Made by a program: the position numbers and the translations under genes. This document shows, one piece after another, positions 10,643-22,335 of a stretch of DNA of 64,000 bases. The notes under the pieces were generated by a model that saw only the letters and a list, made by a program, of their open reading frames with translations, did no database searches and was not told the origin of the DNA. Position 1 is the first letter of the stretch, and each line of letters opens with the position of its first letter. Source of the DNA: Ophiobolus disseminans. Lineage: Eukaryota; Ascomycota; Dothideomycetes; Pleosporales; Phaeosphaeriaceae. The DNA lies in the NCBI GenBank assembly GCA_010093685.1, contig MU006221.1:1581491-1645490 (forward strand), in the 5' to 3' direction.

Positions 10643-11969
10643 ATGGGCGATTCTGGAATGAACCAGTTCCTTCCAGCAATTCTTGATATGCTGAAGCATC
10701 CTCCCGATCCTAATGCAAACAAGCCTCTTACCAACCTTCAAGAGGTAGTCTATGGTGTCACGCTACCTTGTCTGGTAAGCTTTCCTGACGCTCATTGTCT
10801 CAAGCCTGTACAAGGCTCACAACAATAGATTTTGAGTTGGCTTGCGGTTGGCTTTCGCCTACATGTAAGATTTCGAGTTGTACGTGAGCCTGGTCTTGAT
10901 GATGTCTTTGTCATCCTCTCTGCCGTCTTGAATCTAGTTGCTCATATAGCATTCTATGGAGGTATGCAGGCCCTATGTGGCTCAACTGACACAACTCTGC
11001 TTACATCTCCCCAGGTCTTCGTGCAGGGCTTGGCCAACACCTCATCCACATCTTGGGAATCCTCGCAACGACCATGAAATGGTCATACGTTGCAAATGGC
11101 GCATATTTGACAACGACTGCTTGTGTCAAGCTCTCATTACTACTCCAGTACTTACGTCTATTTCGTGGCGGCTACCAACGCACTGTGACCGTCGTCTTGC
11201 TCGTCATGGTCGTCGTGTGGGGCGGGATCACCTCATTCATGATTTGGTTTCCTTGCTTTCCAGTCTCGAGCTACTGGGACCGGGCAAAACCCGGCAGATG
11301 CTATGGTTTCGGGTTTGGCTCATTGCAGGGAGTCAAAGACACTCTGTTCGCATATGCAGGTTCCAACATGGCCCTCGATATTGCTATCTTCCTCTTGCCT
11401 CTTACGATGTTCCTCAAACGAGGTCTGAAAAGAAAGCAAGTTCTAGCCATGACAGGCTTGTTTGCACTCGGCTCGATGTAAGTGTCAATGGCTGGTTGCA
11501 ATGAAATGATTCCTAATTAACACATCGTAGCGTTGTTGTTATGGCAATCCTTCGCCTCTGGAGCGGAGTGAAGTACAACAATACAAATGATATGTACGAC
11601 TTCACATGGTGGTTGCCCGGAGTCCTATTCTTCTCCTGCCTGGAAGTGGACTTTGCCCTCATGTGCGCATCGATGCCTATCTTCTGGCCAATGGTAGTGG
11701 CGGCATGGTCCGACATCTTCGTCACCTCGGAGGTGATTGTGTCACACCGTCGGCGCTCACAACATCTTGGCAACAATGCAAGTTTCTTTGAACTGGACGG
11801 AGCGACGTCCTTGAAAAGTCACGCGAGTACAGATGGCATGAAACACAGCATTAGCCAAGAAGTAACTCCGTGGGAAACAGGATTTGATCCAATATTGGGA
11901 ACGGGGCCAGGAACTGGAATCACGCAGGTCGAAGTGCAGACTCGTGCACAAAAAGCCCGCATTCTTTGA
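10643..11969 (+). CDS. seven-TM rhodopsin-like (Pth11-related fungal rhodopsin domain) integral membrane protein
   Basis: Four exons (10643-10774, 10829-10961, 11015-11477, 11531-11969) give 388 aa; all introns are 53-54 nt with good GTAAG/GTATG donors and phases that fit. The product carries the fungal rhodopsin-domain pattern: FRVVREPGLDDVFVILS, GLGQHLIHILGI, YLTTTACVKLSLLLQYLRLF, FPCFPVSSYWD (the conserved CxP/W segment), SLQGVKDTLFAYAGSNMALDIAIFLLPL and WWLPGVLFFSCLEVDFALMCASMP. Several strongly hydrophobic segments fit seven TM helices, followed by a cytoplasmic Ser/Thr-rich tail. Family knowledge: these plasma-membrane proteins resemble the appressorium sensor Pth11 but most have no known ligand. 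This one lacks an N-terminal CFEM domain, so it is the short class. The next gene downstream on the same strand is a Zn2Cys6 factor. Confidence 0.88.
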
Positions 11970-12525
11970 GATGGATCCACGGTACCGTTCACGAGTCTTC
12001 TCGAATCGCAATCTTTGCTGTCTTCTTGGTCGTCGTCTGCTCTATGTTCTTCGGAAGTGCAAGTCATGGTGTATAGAAATTCTGTCTGTATCTGCAGATA
12101 GAAATGATGCGTGACCTCAGCGTTCCGTTCAGCGTTCCGTGGAGCAGCTTCCGAAAGGAATGTCCTAGATCATGGCGATCATCTCGTCAGGATCCTGCGC
12201 AATCATAGCTGTCGTGGAATGTATTGAGGATGTGAGACTGCAGAAACAAAGGTCAGCGAGACCTTGTCTCTTGAAGGTGATCCGCGGCGGAAGATCTTTG
12301 TCGTTGGCGTACCGAACTTGGCTACTTCGGATATAAGCGAACAAATGATCAGCCACATTTCTGCCACGCCACTCCCACCCTCAATCTCACTCTCACACCC
12401 GGGTTTCACACTCACCGCTCACACCGCCGGGTTTCATTCACTCTTCTCTCCTTCTCAAGCATGAAATCGCAGGGGTGTTCCTTTCTTCATATACCAATGG
12501 ACTCGTGCCAATATCCAACTCCGCA
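11970..12525. other. 556-bp spacer upstream of a Zn2Cys6 gene
   Basis: It contains the 3' end of the rhodopsin-like gene and the promoter of the downstream factor. A pyrimidine-rich tract (about 12360-12460, CTCACTCTCACAC and CTTCTCTCCTTCTC) lies just before the factor. Nothing else was seen. Confidence 0.5.
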
Positions 12526-14422
12526 ATGGACCTCGACAAGCCTAAGAATGCATCTGCGCCGTACGGACAAGCCTGCACGCAGTGTGTCAAGGCCAAGTCT
12601 CGATGCATGGTCCGCGAAGGGGCCTCTTGTGAGAGGTAAGTAACTCGCGATTTTGCAGCGAATCTATACAGGCTATGCGTTCACACATCGGAACTGATTA
12701 CGTCGTAGATGCCACCGACTTGTGAAGGCATGCGTGCCATCGTCCTCCGTGCGCAAACGGACCGCCAAGAGGACTACCACGTTAAAGAGAACGCAACAAA
12801 TTGAAGACAAACTCGATGAAGTCGTGTCCCTTCTTCGGACACAGGGGGTTCCACAACCTGACCGAAGCGCAAATTTGCAAACAATTACGCCATCCTCTCT
12901 CAGCTTTTCGCCGCAAGAACATGATTTTGACACACCAACGCACGGCAATGCCCTTACAGATCTTGAGCTCACCGCGTTTCAGCAGCAGCATCTACCTGTG
13001 TTCCCTCTCATCTACCTACCATCAAGTTTATCAGCGGAGCAGCTGACTCATGAAAAACCACTTGTGGCTTCGGCCATCAAGACTATTGGAAACAAAGCAC
13101 GCTCTTATCAAGTCGAGTTAAGCAAAGAACTTCGGCAAAATATGGCTTTGAAGTTGCTAGTAGACGGAGAGAAAAGCCTTGATCTGCTTCTGACCATCCT
13201 CGTTTGTATGACATGGGCTCTCTACTTCACCTCCGGCAAACAGTTTCTTGGCATTTTGGGAGGTTTGGCTCGGTCACTCATCAGTGATCTTCGGTTTGAC
13301 AAGCCCCAGGGCCCGTGTTGGTGTCCATCGGTTGGCCCAAATGCGGAAGATAAAATTGCGCGCACAAACGAGTCTAGGAGAGCTCACGTGGCGTGCTTTG
13401 CGTTGAGTGTCATGTAAGCGCATCCTTTCAAACACCACTTCCGCCAAAGGAATGCGGTGTCTGTATGCCCTCAGAGCCTTACGCAGATTGTCCTTGTCGC
13501 TCGAAACCGCTCCGTGGCTACTCAGACACTCGTAACTGATTTATACAGGATTGGAGCTACCTTCCCTTACGAGATGATGCAATGGTCGCCGCAGCTTGAG
13601 ATCGATTGTGATCAGTTAGTAAGCGAGAAAGAATCAGAAGGAGATTCGCTCCTTGTATCTTTAGCCCGTATTTCGAGGATCTGTCACCAAGCGGCCGAGG
13701 TGAGTCGCCACCTCAGTAACAACAGCAGCAGTGGTACGCACACTGCTTTACATATTGCACCCCTGATAGCCTCACTTGATCGACTCAGGAGCACCTTTTC
13801 AGAGGATCAGCTGCGTCATGGTATGTCGTTCATCTCAGCTTCAGATTCTTTAGCTAACGTAACCCTCGTAGAGAGTGTTACTGCGTATATTACCACCACC
13901 GAAGTAGTGATTTATGAGCTTGCACTTATACATCCGTCGAACCAAATCGCCCGAAGCAGCTCAATGCTCGATCATAGGCGAACAGACTATCTTATGGCTT
14001 GTTTCCAAGCTTGCAAAAGCTGCACCGAGTTATTTTCTGCCTACGGTCTTGTCAGCTCCACCACACCCACAAACGTTATCATCGCGTATGGCCTCAAAGT
14101 ACTGCATAGACTAGCGACACTAGACGATCCTGGTTGGGACCCTACAATTGTACACCAGGCTGTTGACATCGTGGGCCTGCTGGAGCGCTGTGCGGCTATC
14201 GCCGAAGAGGCTAACGCAAAATTAAAAGCGGAGCTAGGCGAGGATAGCGTATTTCTATTGGCGGCACAGCAACTCAGAAATTCAGCCCCTAATTGGAGCC
14301 TGCCGTCTCAGCAACCTCATACCCGAGACTCAACGATGGAAGGATGGACTTCAGAGGCGCTGGACCTACCTTCTATTGACTTCTCGGATGAATTCTGGCT
14401 GAATGCGACCTTCAACTTATGA
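12526..14422 (+). CDS. Zn(II)2Cys6 transcription factor
   Basis: Exons 12526-12635, 12709-13413, 13549-13820 and 13872-14422 give 545 aa. The binuclear cluster is split by intron 1 and is complete after splicing: Cys17, 20, 27, 35, 38 and 45 (spacing 2-6-7-2-6) in ACTQCVKAKSRC..CERCHRLVKAC. A basic linker and a short coiled stretch follow (QQIEDKLDEVVSLLRTQG). The middle region (RRAHVACFALSVM then IGATFPYEMMQWSPQLE) fits the fungal-specific middle homology region only if the 135-nt second intron is removed. The last intron (51 nt, GTATGT..GCTAAC..GTAG) keeps the frame either way, so a retained form would add 17 residues. The target genes are unknown. Neighbours are a rhodopsin-like protein upstream and a convergent glucosyltransferase downstream. 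Confidence 0.86.
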
Positions 14423-14761
14423 GATAGCCGAGCTTTTGTGGTATTACCAATGGGTGTGAGGATAGCCGAAACAGTGTATTGGTGTCGGGGCTGGAACGCC
14501 CTATGTACACCATCGAGTGCTACGCTGCTCTCCACTGCAATGGAGGACAGTAGCAAAATGGAAGGCGAACGACCGTTGATCAGGAAGTATGACAGAGCCT
14601 GGATGTTGTCGCAAGATATACACACGACAGATGGAAACGCAACAGTGGCGCGAGTCCGTCCAGGCCACATTATTGCAGGTACGGTATAACGCAAGAAATG
14701 CTCCATATCCTAGTCCATCAAAGGCTAACGCACTCAATACCTAGGTTGAAGATGTACCACG
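14423..14761. other. convergent 3' spacer
   Basis: This is 339 bases between the Zn2Cys6 gene and the glucosyltransferase-like gene, which converge here. No feature beyond probable 3' UTRs was seen. Confidence 0.5.
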
Positions 14762-17290
14762 TCAGGCTTTCTCTTTCCCTTCCATCCTCAATCTTCCAAA
14801 CGTTTCAATGATACTTCTCACATCTATGTCGCTTTTAGTCACCAGATACTCACCTTCCAACAGCTTTCTCGCTCTAAGATCCCTCCTCGTCGACCGATGC
14901 GCCGCGTGTCGAATGCTCTTACAGATGCCGTCACCAGGGTACGCTACAATACCTACCACGGCACTACTTGTCTTGGACACGAAGCCCGCCATGCCTTTGC
15001 CAAATCCCTTCGCATAGCCCAACGCGCCCTCCTTCTGCCCCTGTTTATATGTCTGGAGAAGTGGATCTGAAAAGCCGTCGACAATGCCATGGGCAAAGTT
15101 TTTGCCTGCAACCTGGAACCCAGACAACACGCCCGTTACCTCGCCATGATTTTTGACTTCCTCGCCATACAGCTTTGGCAAATTGCGGAACCCTTCAGTC
15201 GTCGCGAGCGGCATGTCGACAATCACGCCCTTGTAGAATGACGTCACGAATTTTCCAAACCCTTTTGCTGATGTTGTCACCATGCGTTTAGCTGTGACTG
15301 CTCCTGTCGCGCCCTCGGCGTCCGAACGCTGCATTTCAATGAACGGGTCTACGAGCGCCGATTTGGTGGAGGTTCCCATATTGCCTACTATACTGAAGCA
15401 TGCGGACCCTGTGCTGGTGACTGGGTCCCAGCGGTTGTTTACGATAGTGATGGGCTCGGTTTCGTGGTTTGTCAGGTCTGCGGATAAGATGATGTCGTTG
15501 TCGATGAGAACTTGGGCAGCGACTTTGGACATCTTGATAGGTGTCTTCTTATACGTCCATGTAGCGAGTGCATTGGGCAGTAATGCGCATTGCATTGTCT
15601 CGAGAGGAAGGTTGGCGTGGAAAGATTGTACTGCAGCTTCGATCCCGCGTTCGCTGGCTATGCGAGAGGAAATCGTGTGAGCTGCTTCCCGCGCATCGGG
15701 CATGAGGCAAAATGCGATAGCTTCCGTCAGGTTTTCGCATGTTAGGAGCGTGTGATGCATCGGCTTTGGCCCTGCGCCGGCGGTTGCGATCATATTTCCC
15801 CAGAACGGCTGATCTCCAAAGAACGGTACGACGACAGTGGGACATGCGTTTCGTAGCCCACAGGCGGCTGTTCCGGCCCCTCCGTGGTGTACAACGGCTG
15901 CGACCCACTGGAAAAGCCACTCGTGCGGGCAATCGTCGATGAAGAGTACGTCTTTGCTCTCCGCCGGCAAACCTTCGCCCAGGTTGCTCCACCCTCTCGA
16001 GATGATTGCTCGTACTCCCAAACCCCTGACAGCCTCCAGGATCATGGATGTCATTCTTACTGGATCCTCGATAACGATACTGCCGAAGCCGATATACACC
16101 GGTGGAGGGCCATCTCGCAGGAATCGATCAATATCTGCGGGCGGATCATACTTTGGTGGGTCGCGAAAGAAGAAACCGCATACATCGATATGGGAGGGCC
16201 AATCAGGGGGTTTTGCTACGAGTGCAGGAGACCAGCAATATGTGTGCGGAATCTTGAGCGCTTCAGCCAGGACGGGGCCGACAGAGTTGGGGACATCTTC
16301 CAAATCGAGCGTGTTCCGGAATTTGTTGATAATGTCGCCCAAACCCTGCCATGTGAGAAACTCGACGATACCGTATGACGCGTAGTTGACGAGCGCCTGC
16401 CTCTTAACATCGCTTCCGACAAAGTTTGCCAAAGGATGTGGGAAAGCTCTTGTACTACTCCACGGCATGGTGAACATCATGTGCAGGGGCACACCTAAAG
16501 CCTGCGCACAATGAATATGGGCAAAACTCGGTGGGTTTGCAATAATCGCATCGCATACGAAGGGCCGTTGGCTTCGAATATCGGGCTCAATACACGACTT
16601 CCAGCAGCCATTGAGGATTTCTGTAATCATGCTCCTCTTCCGCTGAATATCTCCTTCGCGCAAGCTCTTCATCGACGGAATGAGTCCCGGATTCTTGACC
16701 ATATACGCCATGAGTTCTTTGGCGTCCCCGCCGATAGGATAAAACTCTAAGCCGGACTCTAGTACAAAGCTCTCGAAGACGTCGTGGGTCGCTAATCGTA
16801 CGCGGTGCCCGTACTTTTGTAGCTCTTGGCCGAGTGCAACAAATGGTTGGACATCGCCGCGACTGCCGACCACTTGTATCACAATGTTTAACGGGATGAT
16901 CCATGAAGCATCAACTGTGAGTCTGCGGCTCAGTTGCGGTGTCAGTTCGTTCGTCTCCTCTGGGACAAGTCTAATGAGTGTTTTGGTGAGTCGTGAATCG
17001 AGGTCGATGTCGACACGGCCGTCAGCTTCGCTTCGTCAGTGATATCCCTGCTGATAAGTGTACTTCTACATACATGTCGCTCCCGAGAACCCTGGTTGTG
17101 GGATCGAGCCCGAGGCTTCAACTTCGTATGGCGGTGGTGCATCTATATATCGTTCATCCATATGTAGTGCATGCTCGTATTTTTGCTGCATAGGTATCGG
17201 CGCCTGAGTGCTATCTGGTCGTGGCCTCCTTATTGATGATTCTTGGTACACAGGTATCGGCGCCTGGGTGCTGTCTGGTCGTGGCCTCAT
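14762..17290 (-). CDS. sterol 3-beta-glucosyltransferase-like GT1/GT28 enzyme
   Basis: Two exons (complement of 17074-17290 and 14762-17025) with a 48-nt intron (GTATGT..CACTGAC..CGAAG) give 826 aa. Splicing yields SGATSDGRVDIDLDSRL, which leads into VPEETNELTPQLSRRLTVD, a typical pre-domain of this group. The N-terminal GT28 fold starts near residue 119 (IQVVGSRGDVQPFVALGQEL) and the UDP-sugar site near 455-485 has HHGGAGTAACGLRNACP and VPFFGDQPFWG. Unlike Atg26/Ugt51, no PH or GRAM domains precede it. The first exon has two copies of RPRPDSTQAPIP and a PPPY motif (possible WW-domain ligand). The C-terminal ~200 residues (GFGKFVTSFYKGVIVDMPLA, GYAKGFGKGMAGFVSKTSS) recall lipid-transfer-protein tails. 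The expected reaction is glucosylation of sterol or a similar lipid; the substrate is inferred. Confidence 0.87.
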
Positions 17291-19446
17291 TGTTGATAAT
17301 GTGTAGAAGGAAAGATGAGCTTTTGCAAGAGAAAAGCAGATGTTGATGTTTATTTGGATGCGTTTCACTCCTCTGGTACGACATCGGCCCTACGATAGAA
17401 TACGAAAGATACGACCCAAAACGGCAATTTGTGCCGAATACTCGGAAACCTTGTGCACGGGCATGGTAAGCTCAGCCTCATCTGCATCGCCACAGGCGCC
17501 ATTAAACATCTAAATGTGGAACAATAATCGCAGCCTGTGCTTTTGAAGCACAACGATTTTCGGTCGTTTCTTCGTCACATGTACTTACATGTTTGCTATG
17601 GACCACCAACCTCTCACAATCTGCGTCTTCACCACTCGGCCTGACCATGGCCCTTTACTTATCTCGAGATGATAGCAAATCAACTCATCGTCCGAGATGG
17701 CACACCTTCGAAGTGCACTTCAATATTTCTTAGCCATGCGTCGGGCCTTTCTAACTTGTCATCTCCTTTGTGACGGCAAATATCGACATATATACCTTGT
17801 GTTCTGAGAAGTGCATAAGGTCGGCCTTTTGGTACCGTTACATCCTTCCATACGCTCGTTGATGTTGTAACGCGCAGCACTTAGTATCAAACACGCTATT
17901 TCGCTCAATACCATGCATCAAGCACTACGCATCATCCAAATCGACTTCGCCATCATATGAGTCGTTGATAAGCACTCGTAGCCAGAGATGCATCCACGCT
18001 GCTGTTCGGCTACTGGACAATAGATTAAAGATCAAAGATGAGAACATATCGGGTAGGTCTTGAAGTTTCGAGTCGGTTCTCTTTTCACTCCTGGTTCGGT
18101 GAGGGACACATTGTGGCAGCTGGATTGATCTCCGGAGAAAGTAGCAGCGAGAGTAATAATCTTTATGAAGCCAAAATTTCTACCGTTGGCTACGCGTGAC
18201 AATGCTTTCGTTCAATGGCAATTGAGACAGCGAGATGACTCGACAGGACACCGTGACTGGAGCGATAACCGATTCAAGGGCGCCATCAGGAATAATTCCA
18301 CGGATGGGTACGAGTGATGCGTGAAGCAGATGAGTTTTGGCCTTCATCTGTTCTGAGCGCCTCTAGACCTGGTTTGATGTTAAGCATGTTCTCCTAAGAA
18401 AAACATCGTTCGGGTAGTAGATGCCCCACTATACAGGAGAAACAAGCTTGCCAAGAAGAACAATTTTCCTGAGCATTGGAGAACTGGGTCCATAGTTTCA
18501 TGGTACTTCTTCGAGTAGAGTAGTAGGCTCCATATTGTCTTGGCCCTCGGTGATGGTTCCTCATGCAGCATTGAACGATTCAGTAGCAAATCGCCGACTC
18601 GCGGATGACGAAGATGTGATAGCCATCATCTTTGCCTAGGTATGCACTGAATGTAGAATTTGCGTAATGAAGAACGTACGCGTATGTGGGAGAGACAAGT
18701 ACAGCTGCAGTGGAAGGATTGTGTGAGATGGTCGATGGAATGTACAAGTCACGGATTGGCGGAAGGAGTGTTCCTGGCCTGAATCGGGTTTCACGCTAGC
18801 GGCCGTCTGAATCGACACTAGCCCACGTGCACTGTATCTCCGTCTCCGTCTCCACATCAGACCCTCCTGTCATCACGACAACACATTGACACACACACAA
18901 CAATCGACGCATTTCAGTTTTCCCGTCGCTACAAGGCGATCGAAGCGTATGCGATGCCGCGGCGATTGGAATGTCGCCATTTGGATAATATTCGCAAGCA
19001 CAATCCATAGATTCTCCCATTGGTGGACTTCTCCCTCTACCAGCCAAGCTTCCTGAACAACGTTGCAAAACAGTAGCGTCAACATCCATATTACATGCCC
19101 ACCCGATATGGGAGGAGAAAACCAACTAGGCACTCTTCAAGCCTAGCATTTCGGCAATCGAATGTCAATGCATGCAGTTCCTCGTCCATGCACCCCAGAT
19201 TTCCGTCTGTGCTTCACAGCCTCGCCATTTCCCAAGTACCTGTTCACGGGACCACTATGCCGCAACGTGCTTGGTGGAGGAAATGAACCTTCCCAATGCG
19301 CGCAGAGGGGAGGGTTGTATAACGACGGAGGAATTCGAATGTGGAGAGCCAAGACAAAAGTTTGGTTTCGACGACTATTAAGGCACGCGCCTGCTGGAGA
19401 TCATGGTCTCTGCACCAGATCCTACGCCTTGGTACTACATTACCAT
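17291..19446. other. 2.2-kb gene-poor spacer with one orphan open frame
   Basis: Only one segment has coding-like composition: an open frame on the minus strand at 17680-17880 that lacks an ATG (WKDVTVPKGRPYALLRTQGI, then CRHKGDDKLERPDAWLRNIE). I cannot extend it by splicing or assign it to a family. It may be a relic. The remainder shows no repeats or RNA genes. Confidence 0.4.
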
Positions 19447-19449
19447 CCA

Positions 19450-19456
19450 GTATAAG
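19450..19456 (+). promoter_or_regulatory. TATA-like box of the pectate lyase gene
   Basis: GTATAAG lies about 140 bp upstream of the pectate lyase ATG, followed by a C/T/A-rich leader (CAATCATCATTCAGC, about 19480). Inducible secreted-enzyme genes of ascomycetes often have such a TATA element. The position is plausible but untested. Confidence 0.5.
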
Positions 19457-19590
19457 ACCTCTCGACAGCGCTCTATTCTCAATCATCATTCAGCACCAAG
19501 AGTAGATCTCTCTATTCATTCTTTAAATTCTCTTCTTTTGAGACTTCCATTCGTTCTTTGAACTCTTCAACCACCCTCCAACCAATCAAC

Positions 19591-20538
19591 ATGCATTTCT
19601 CCAACATTGCTGTTGCGGCTCTGACCGCCGCCACTGCCTACGCTGCGCCCGTCGAGAAGCGCGCAGCTAAGGTTGATGAGCTTGTCGGCTTCGCCGCTGG
19701 CACGACTGGAGGTGGAAGCGGTGCTGGCACTACTGTCACCTCCTGCGCTGCTCTGACCACCGCGGCCAAGGCCGGTGGTGTTATCAAGATCTCTGGCCAG
19801 CTCACTGGATGTGGTATCATCAAAATCATCAGCAACACCTCAGTCCTCGGTGTTGGTGCCAACTCTGGCTTGACCGACAGTGGTTTCCAAATCCGCAAGG
19901 CCACTAACGTCATCATCCGCAACTTGAAGTTCTACCGCGCGCCCGCCGGAAAGGATCTTGTCGACATCGACGAGTCCACCAAGGTCTGGGTTGACCACAA
20001 CGATTTCTCGTCCATCGGTATCACCGGTGACAAGGACAAGTACGATGGCCTCCTCGACGCGAAGCACGGTGCCGATTCGCTCACCTTCTCCTGGAACAAG
20101 TTTCACGACCACTGGAAGGGCTCCCTCGTCGGCCACTCCGACAACAACGCCGCCCAGGACACTGGCAAGCTCAAGGTCACCTACCACCACAACCACTTCA
20201 CCAAGGTGAACTCCCGCCTTCCCTCGGTCCGCTTCGGAACCGCCCACGTCTACAGCTCCTGCTACGATGGTGGTATCTCCGGTGTCAACTCCCGCATGGG
20301 CGCCCAGGTTTTCGTTGAGGCCAACTCCTTCACCAACGTTGCCAACGCTATCATCACCAACCTTGACTCCAAGGAGGAGGGCTCCGCCAACGAGTCTGGC
20401 AACCTTCTCGTGAACTCTACCACCCAGATCACCAAGAAGAGCACCTACAAGCCAAGCTACGCTTACACTGTCGACCCTGCTGCCAGCGCTTGCAGCATCA
20501 CCTCCAAGAGCGCTGGTGTTGGTGTCGTCACCTTCTAA
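19591..20538 (+). CDS. secreted PL1 pectate lyase
   Basis: An intronless 315-aa enzyme. The start is MHFSNIAVAALTA; the upstream 11 codons of the same frame lie in the leader. A signal peptide (residues 1-18) is followed by VEKR, a Kex2-like site at 21-24. PL1 parallel beta-helix landmarks are present: GCGIIKIISNTSVLGVG, RNLKFYRAP, VWVDHNDFSS (the vWiDH block), GLLDAKHGADSLTFSWNKF, KGSLVGHSDN, YHHNHFTKVNSRLPSVRFG with the RxPxxR catalytic-arginine motif, and HVYSSCYDGG. Known reaction: Ca2+-dependent beta-elimination of de-esterified pectin in plant cell walls. Codon use is strongly C-ending and the Kozak context is AACATG, consistent with high expression. Confidence 0.96.
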   Translation: MHFSNIAVAALTAATAYAAPVEKRAAKVDELVGFAAGTTGGGSGAGTTVTSCAALTTAAKAGGVIKISGQLTGCGIIKIISNTSVLGVGANSGLTDSGFQIRKATNVIIRNLKFYRAPAGKDLVDIDESTKVWVDHNDFSSIGITGDKDKYDGLLDAKHGADSLTFSWNKFHDHWKGSLVGHSDNNAAQDTGKLKVTYHHNHFTKVNSRLPSVRFGTAHVYSSCYDGGISGVNSRMGAQVFVEANSFTNVANAIITNLDSKEEGSANESGNLLVNSTTQITKKSTYKPSYAYTVDPAASACSITSKSAGVGVVTF

Positions 20539-21011
20539 GCGATGAGCTGTTGAAGATTGCGCATGTTATGGTGGCGCGAATGATGAAGAACGATGTTGAA
20601 GCATCAAAATCCTTTTGTACATACTATCCTTCTTGAATATACTTATCTTACTTGTCAACACATTGACTTGATTGTTGCTCTGTTGCTGTGAACTGTAGGC
20701 CAAATGTGCTTTGATGAATAGTCGTGTTAATGTCGTAGTATCAAAGGCGCTTCGGAGAAGCTTCCAATTCATTTAACCTGCATGATGCAGGGGCGTCGGT
20801 CAGGTTAGCAGGAGGACAAGAGTAGCCACGAAGACAGCGTAGAGGGATTCGCGATTGATGTTCAAAAACTTTACTACACAACAGCTGGGGAGTCAGTCGC
20901 TAATGATCCTTTCTCGTGCGAAACCAGTCGTGACATGCGCCACTACACCGAACCCTGTCTTACAGCCATCGCCTCGCTACATCCCTCGTCCACCCTCTTC
21001 TTAAACATTGT
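20539..21011. other. 3' spacer of the pectate lyase gene
   Basis: This is 473 bases between the convergent pectate lyase and small secreted protein genes. No ORF or repeat could be supported. Confidence 0.5.
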
Positions 21012-21482
21012 CTAACTGAACACCCACACCACAGAGAAAATGATGGCGACAGCTCCAACGATGGGAATGACCGCCGGACCAGCGTAAATACCAACCGGTA
21101 GACCTTCAGCCGAGTACTGCGCTACAATATTTTGTGTGAAATTCGCCTCTGCCTCGACCAACGCAATCTGAGTCTTGTTGCCACACCTCTCATTCAGTTC
21201 CTTATCCGCGGTCATAGGAGGCAGCTTCTTGATAGCAGCATCCATCATGCGCGCATTGTAGATGGTGCCGACATTTGATCTCTGGAGAAGGACGGTGCGG
21301 TACGTGCCGTTGGCGCCGATGGTGGACATATTGGCGGTCCATTCGTAGTCGGCACATAGTTGTTGCTGGGTAGGCTGGACCTGGGTTTGTCGGACCGCGA
21401 GTTTTTCGGCGTCTGCGGCCGCAGCCACCAGGCCGAGGACCGACAGGAAAAAAAGGATGTTGGCGAGGAGTGATGAACGCAT
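21012..21482 (-). CDS. small secreted or GPI/TM-anchored hypothetical protein
   Basis: An intronless 156-aa protein starting at MRSSLLANILFFLSVLGLVAA, a clear signal peptide (about 1-22). The mature part is hydrophilic, with two cysteines (CADYEW, RCGNKTQ) that could pair, and several NxS/T sites (NMST, NGTY, NKT, NFT). The last ~22 residues are hydrophobic (VIPIVGAVAIIFSVVWVF) and end at the stop, so the protein is either tail-anchored or GPI-anchored. I recognise no domain. Small size, signal peptide and paired cysteines make it a cell-surface or effector-like candidate, but nothing shows function. Confidence 0.75.
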   Translation of the reverse strand: MRSSLLANILFFLSVLGLVAAAADAEKLAVRQTQVQPTQQQLCADYEWTANMSTIGANGTYRTVLLQRSNVGTIYNARMMDAAIKKLPPMTADKELNERCGNKTQIALVEAEANFTQNIVAQYSAEGLPVGIYAGPAVIPIVGAVAIIFSVVWVFS

Positions 21483-22335
21483 GTTGACCGATCGACGACG
21501 ACGACGCGAAAAAGAAGGTATTATTAAATGTTTAAAGAGAGTGAACCAGCACAGCGAATGGAATAATTATTGGCGATGGAAGATGTGGATGGGTGACGCC
21601 TGAGGTACCAAGAGCGAAGAAAAGTGGCGACAAGGGGAGCAGAGAAAGTCAGGCCACTTCGACGTGATTTATGAGTGTGCCTGAGTTGCGATGGCTGTGG
21701 TTCTTACTGCGATGCGACGTGAGTTGCCAGATGCCCGTGGTTATGAACCTCTTCGTGTCTCAAGTGACATGGCTGCATTAAGCGCCCCTAGTACGCGCCC
21801 AGGCGTCCATCGCCAGCTAGAACCCACAGCGGCTTCTTGTCGTCTTTACAAGAGTCCAATGGTAGTACAAAGAGGCTATCAGCCCTGCGCCATCGATTAT
21901 CTAGGTGTGATGTGCGGCACAGCGATCGAAAGAGGGCACAGTGATGAAAACGTGGGTGGAGGGGTCCGCTTAGGGGTCGCATATTGGGTGCGGGATCGCC
22001 GGGCTGGACGACAGCCGCGCACGGGCATTTCATGCAAGGTGATCAAGCGAGCCACCAACACCCCCTGAAAGCATCACCGTCATCCCACCTGTATTGCTCT
22101 TTCATCCTTCCAGCCAACTCGCTCAAGACGACCACCTGATTGTCGTGCGAGGTGTCTAGAAACAGTCAGATTCGAGTATGTGCACCAAGCGTTTGAACTG
22201 CGTGTCAAAGGTTTTGATATTATTACATTGGAATGAAGAAGGGCGAATGTTGGTCTAATAACACAGCGACATGACGAAACGTCATCTTCGGCTGTGGCAG
22301 TCAGAGTTCTGGTATGCTGGTGCGATCGACGTGAG
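21483..22335. other. 853-bp spacer
   Basis: This is the upstream region of the small secreted protein gene and the 3' side of the MFS gene. No supported gene, repeat or RNA was seen. Confidence 0.5.

Noticed and set aside
18796..19125. 109-aa minus-strand ORF upstream of pectate lyase
   Set aside because: It has no recognisable pattern and overlaps other random frames; I treat it as chance.
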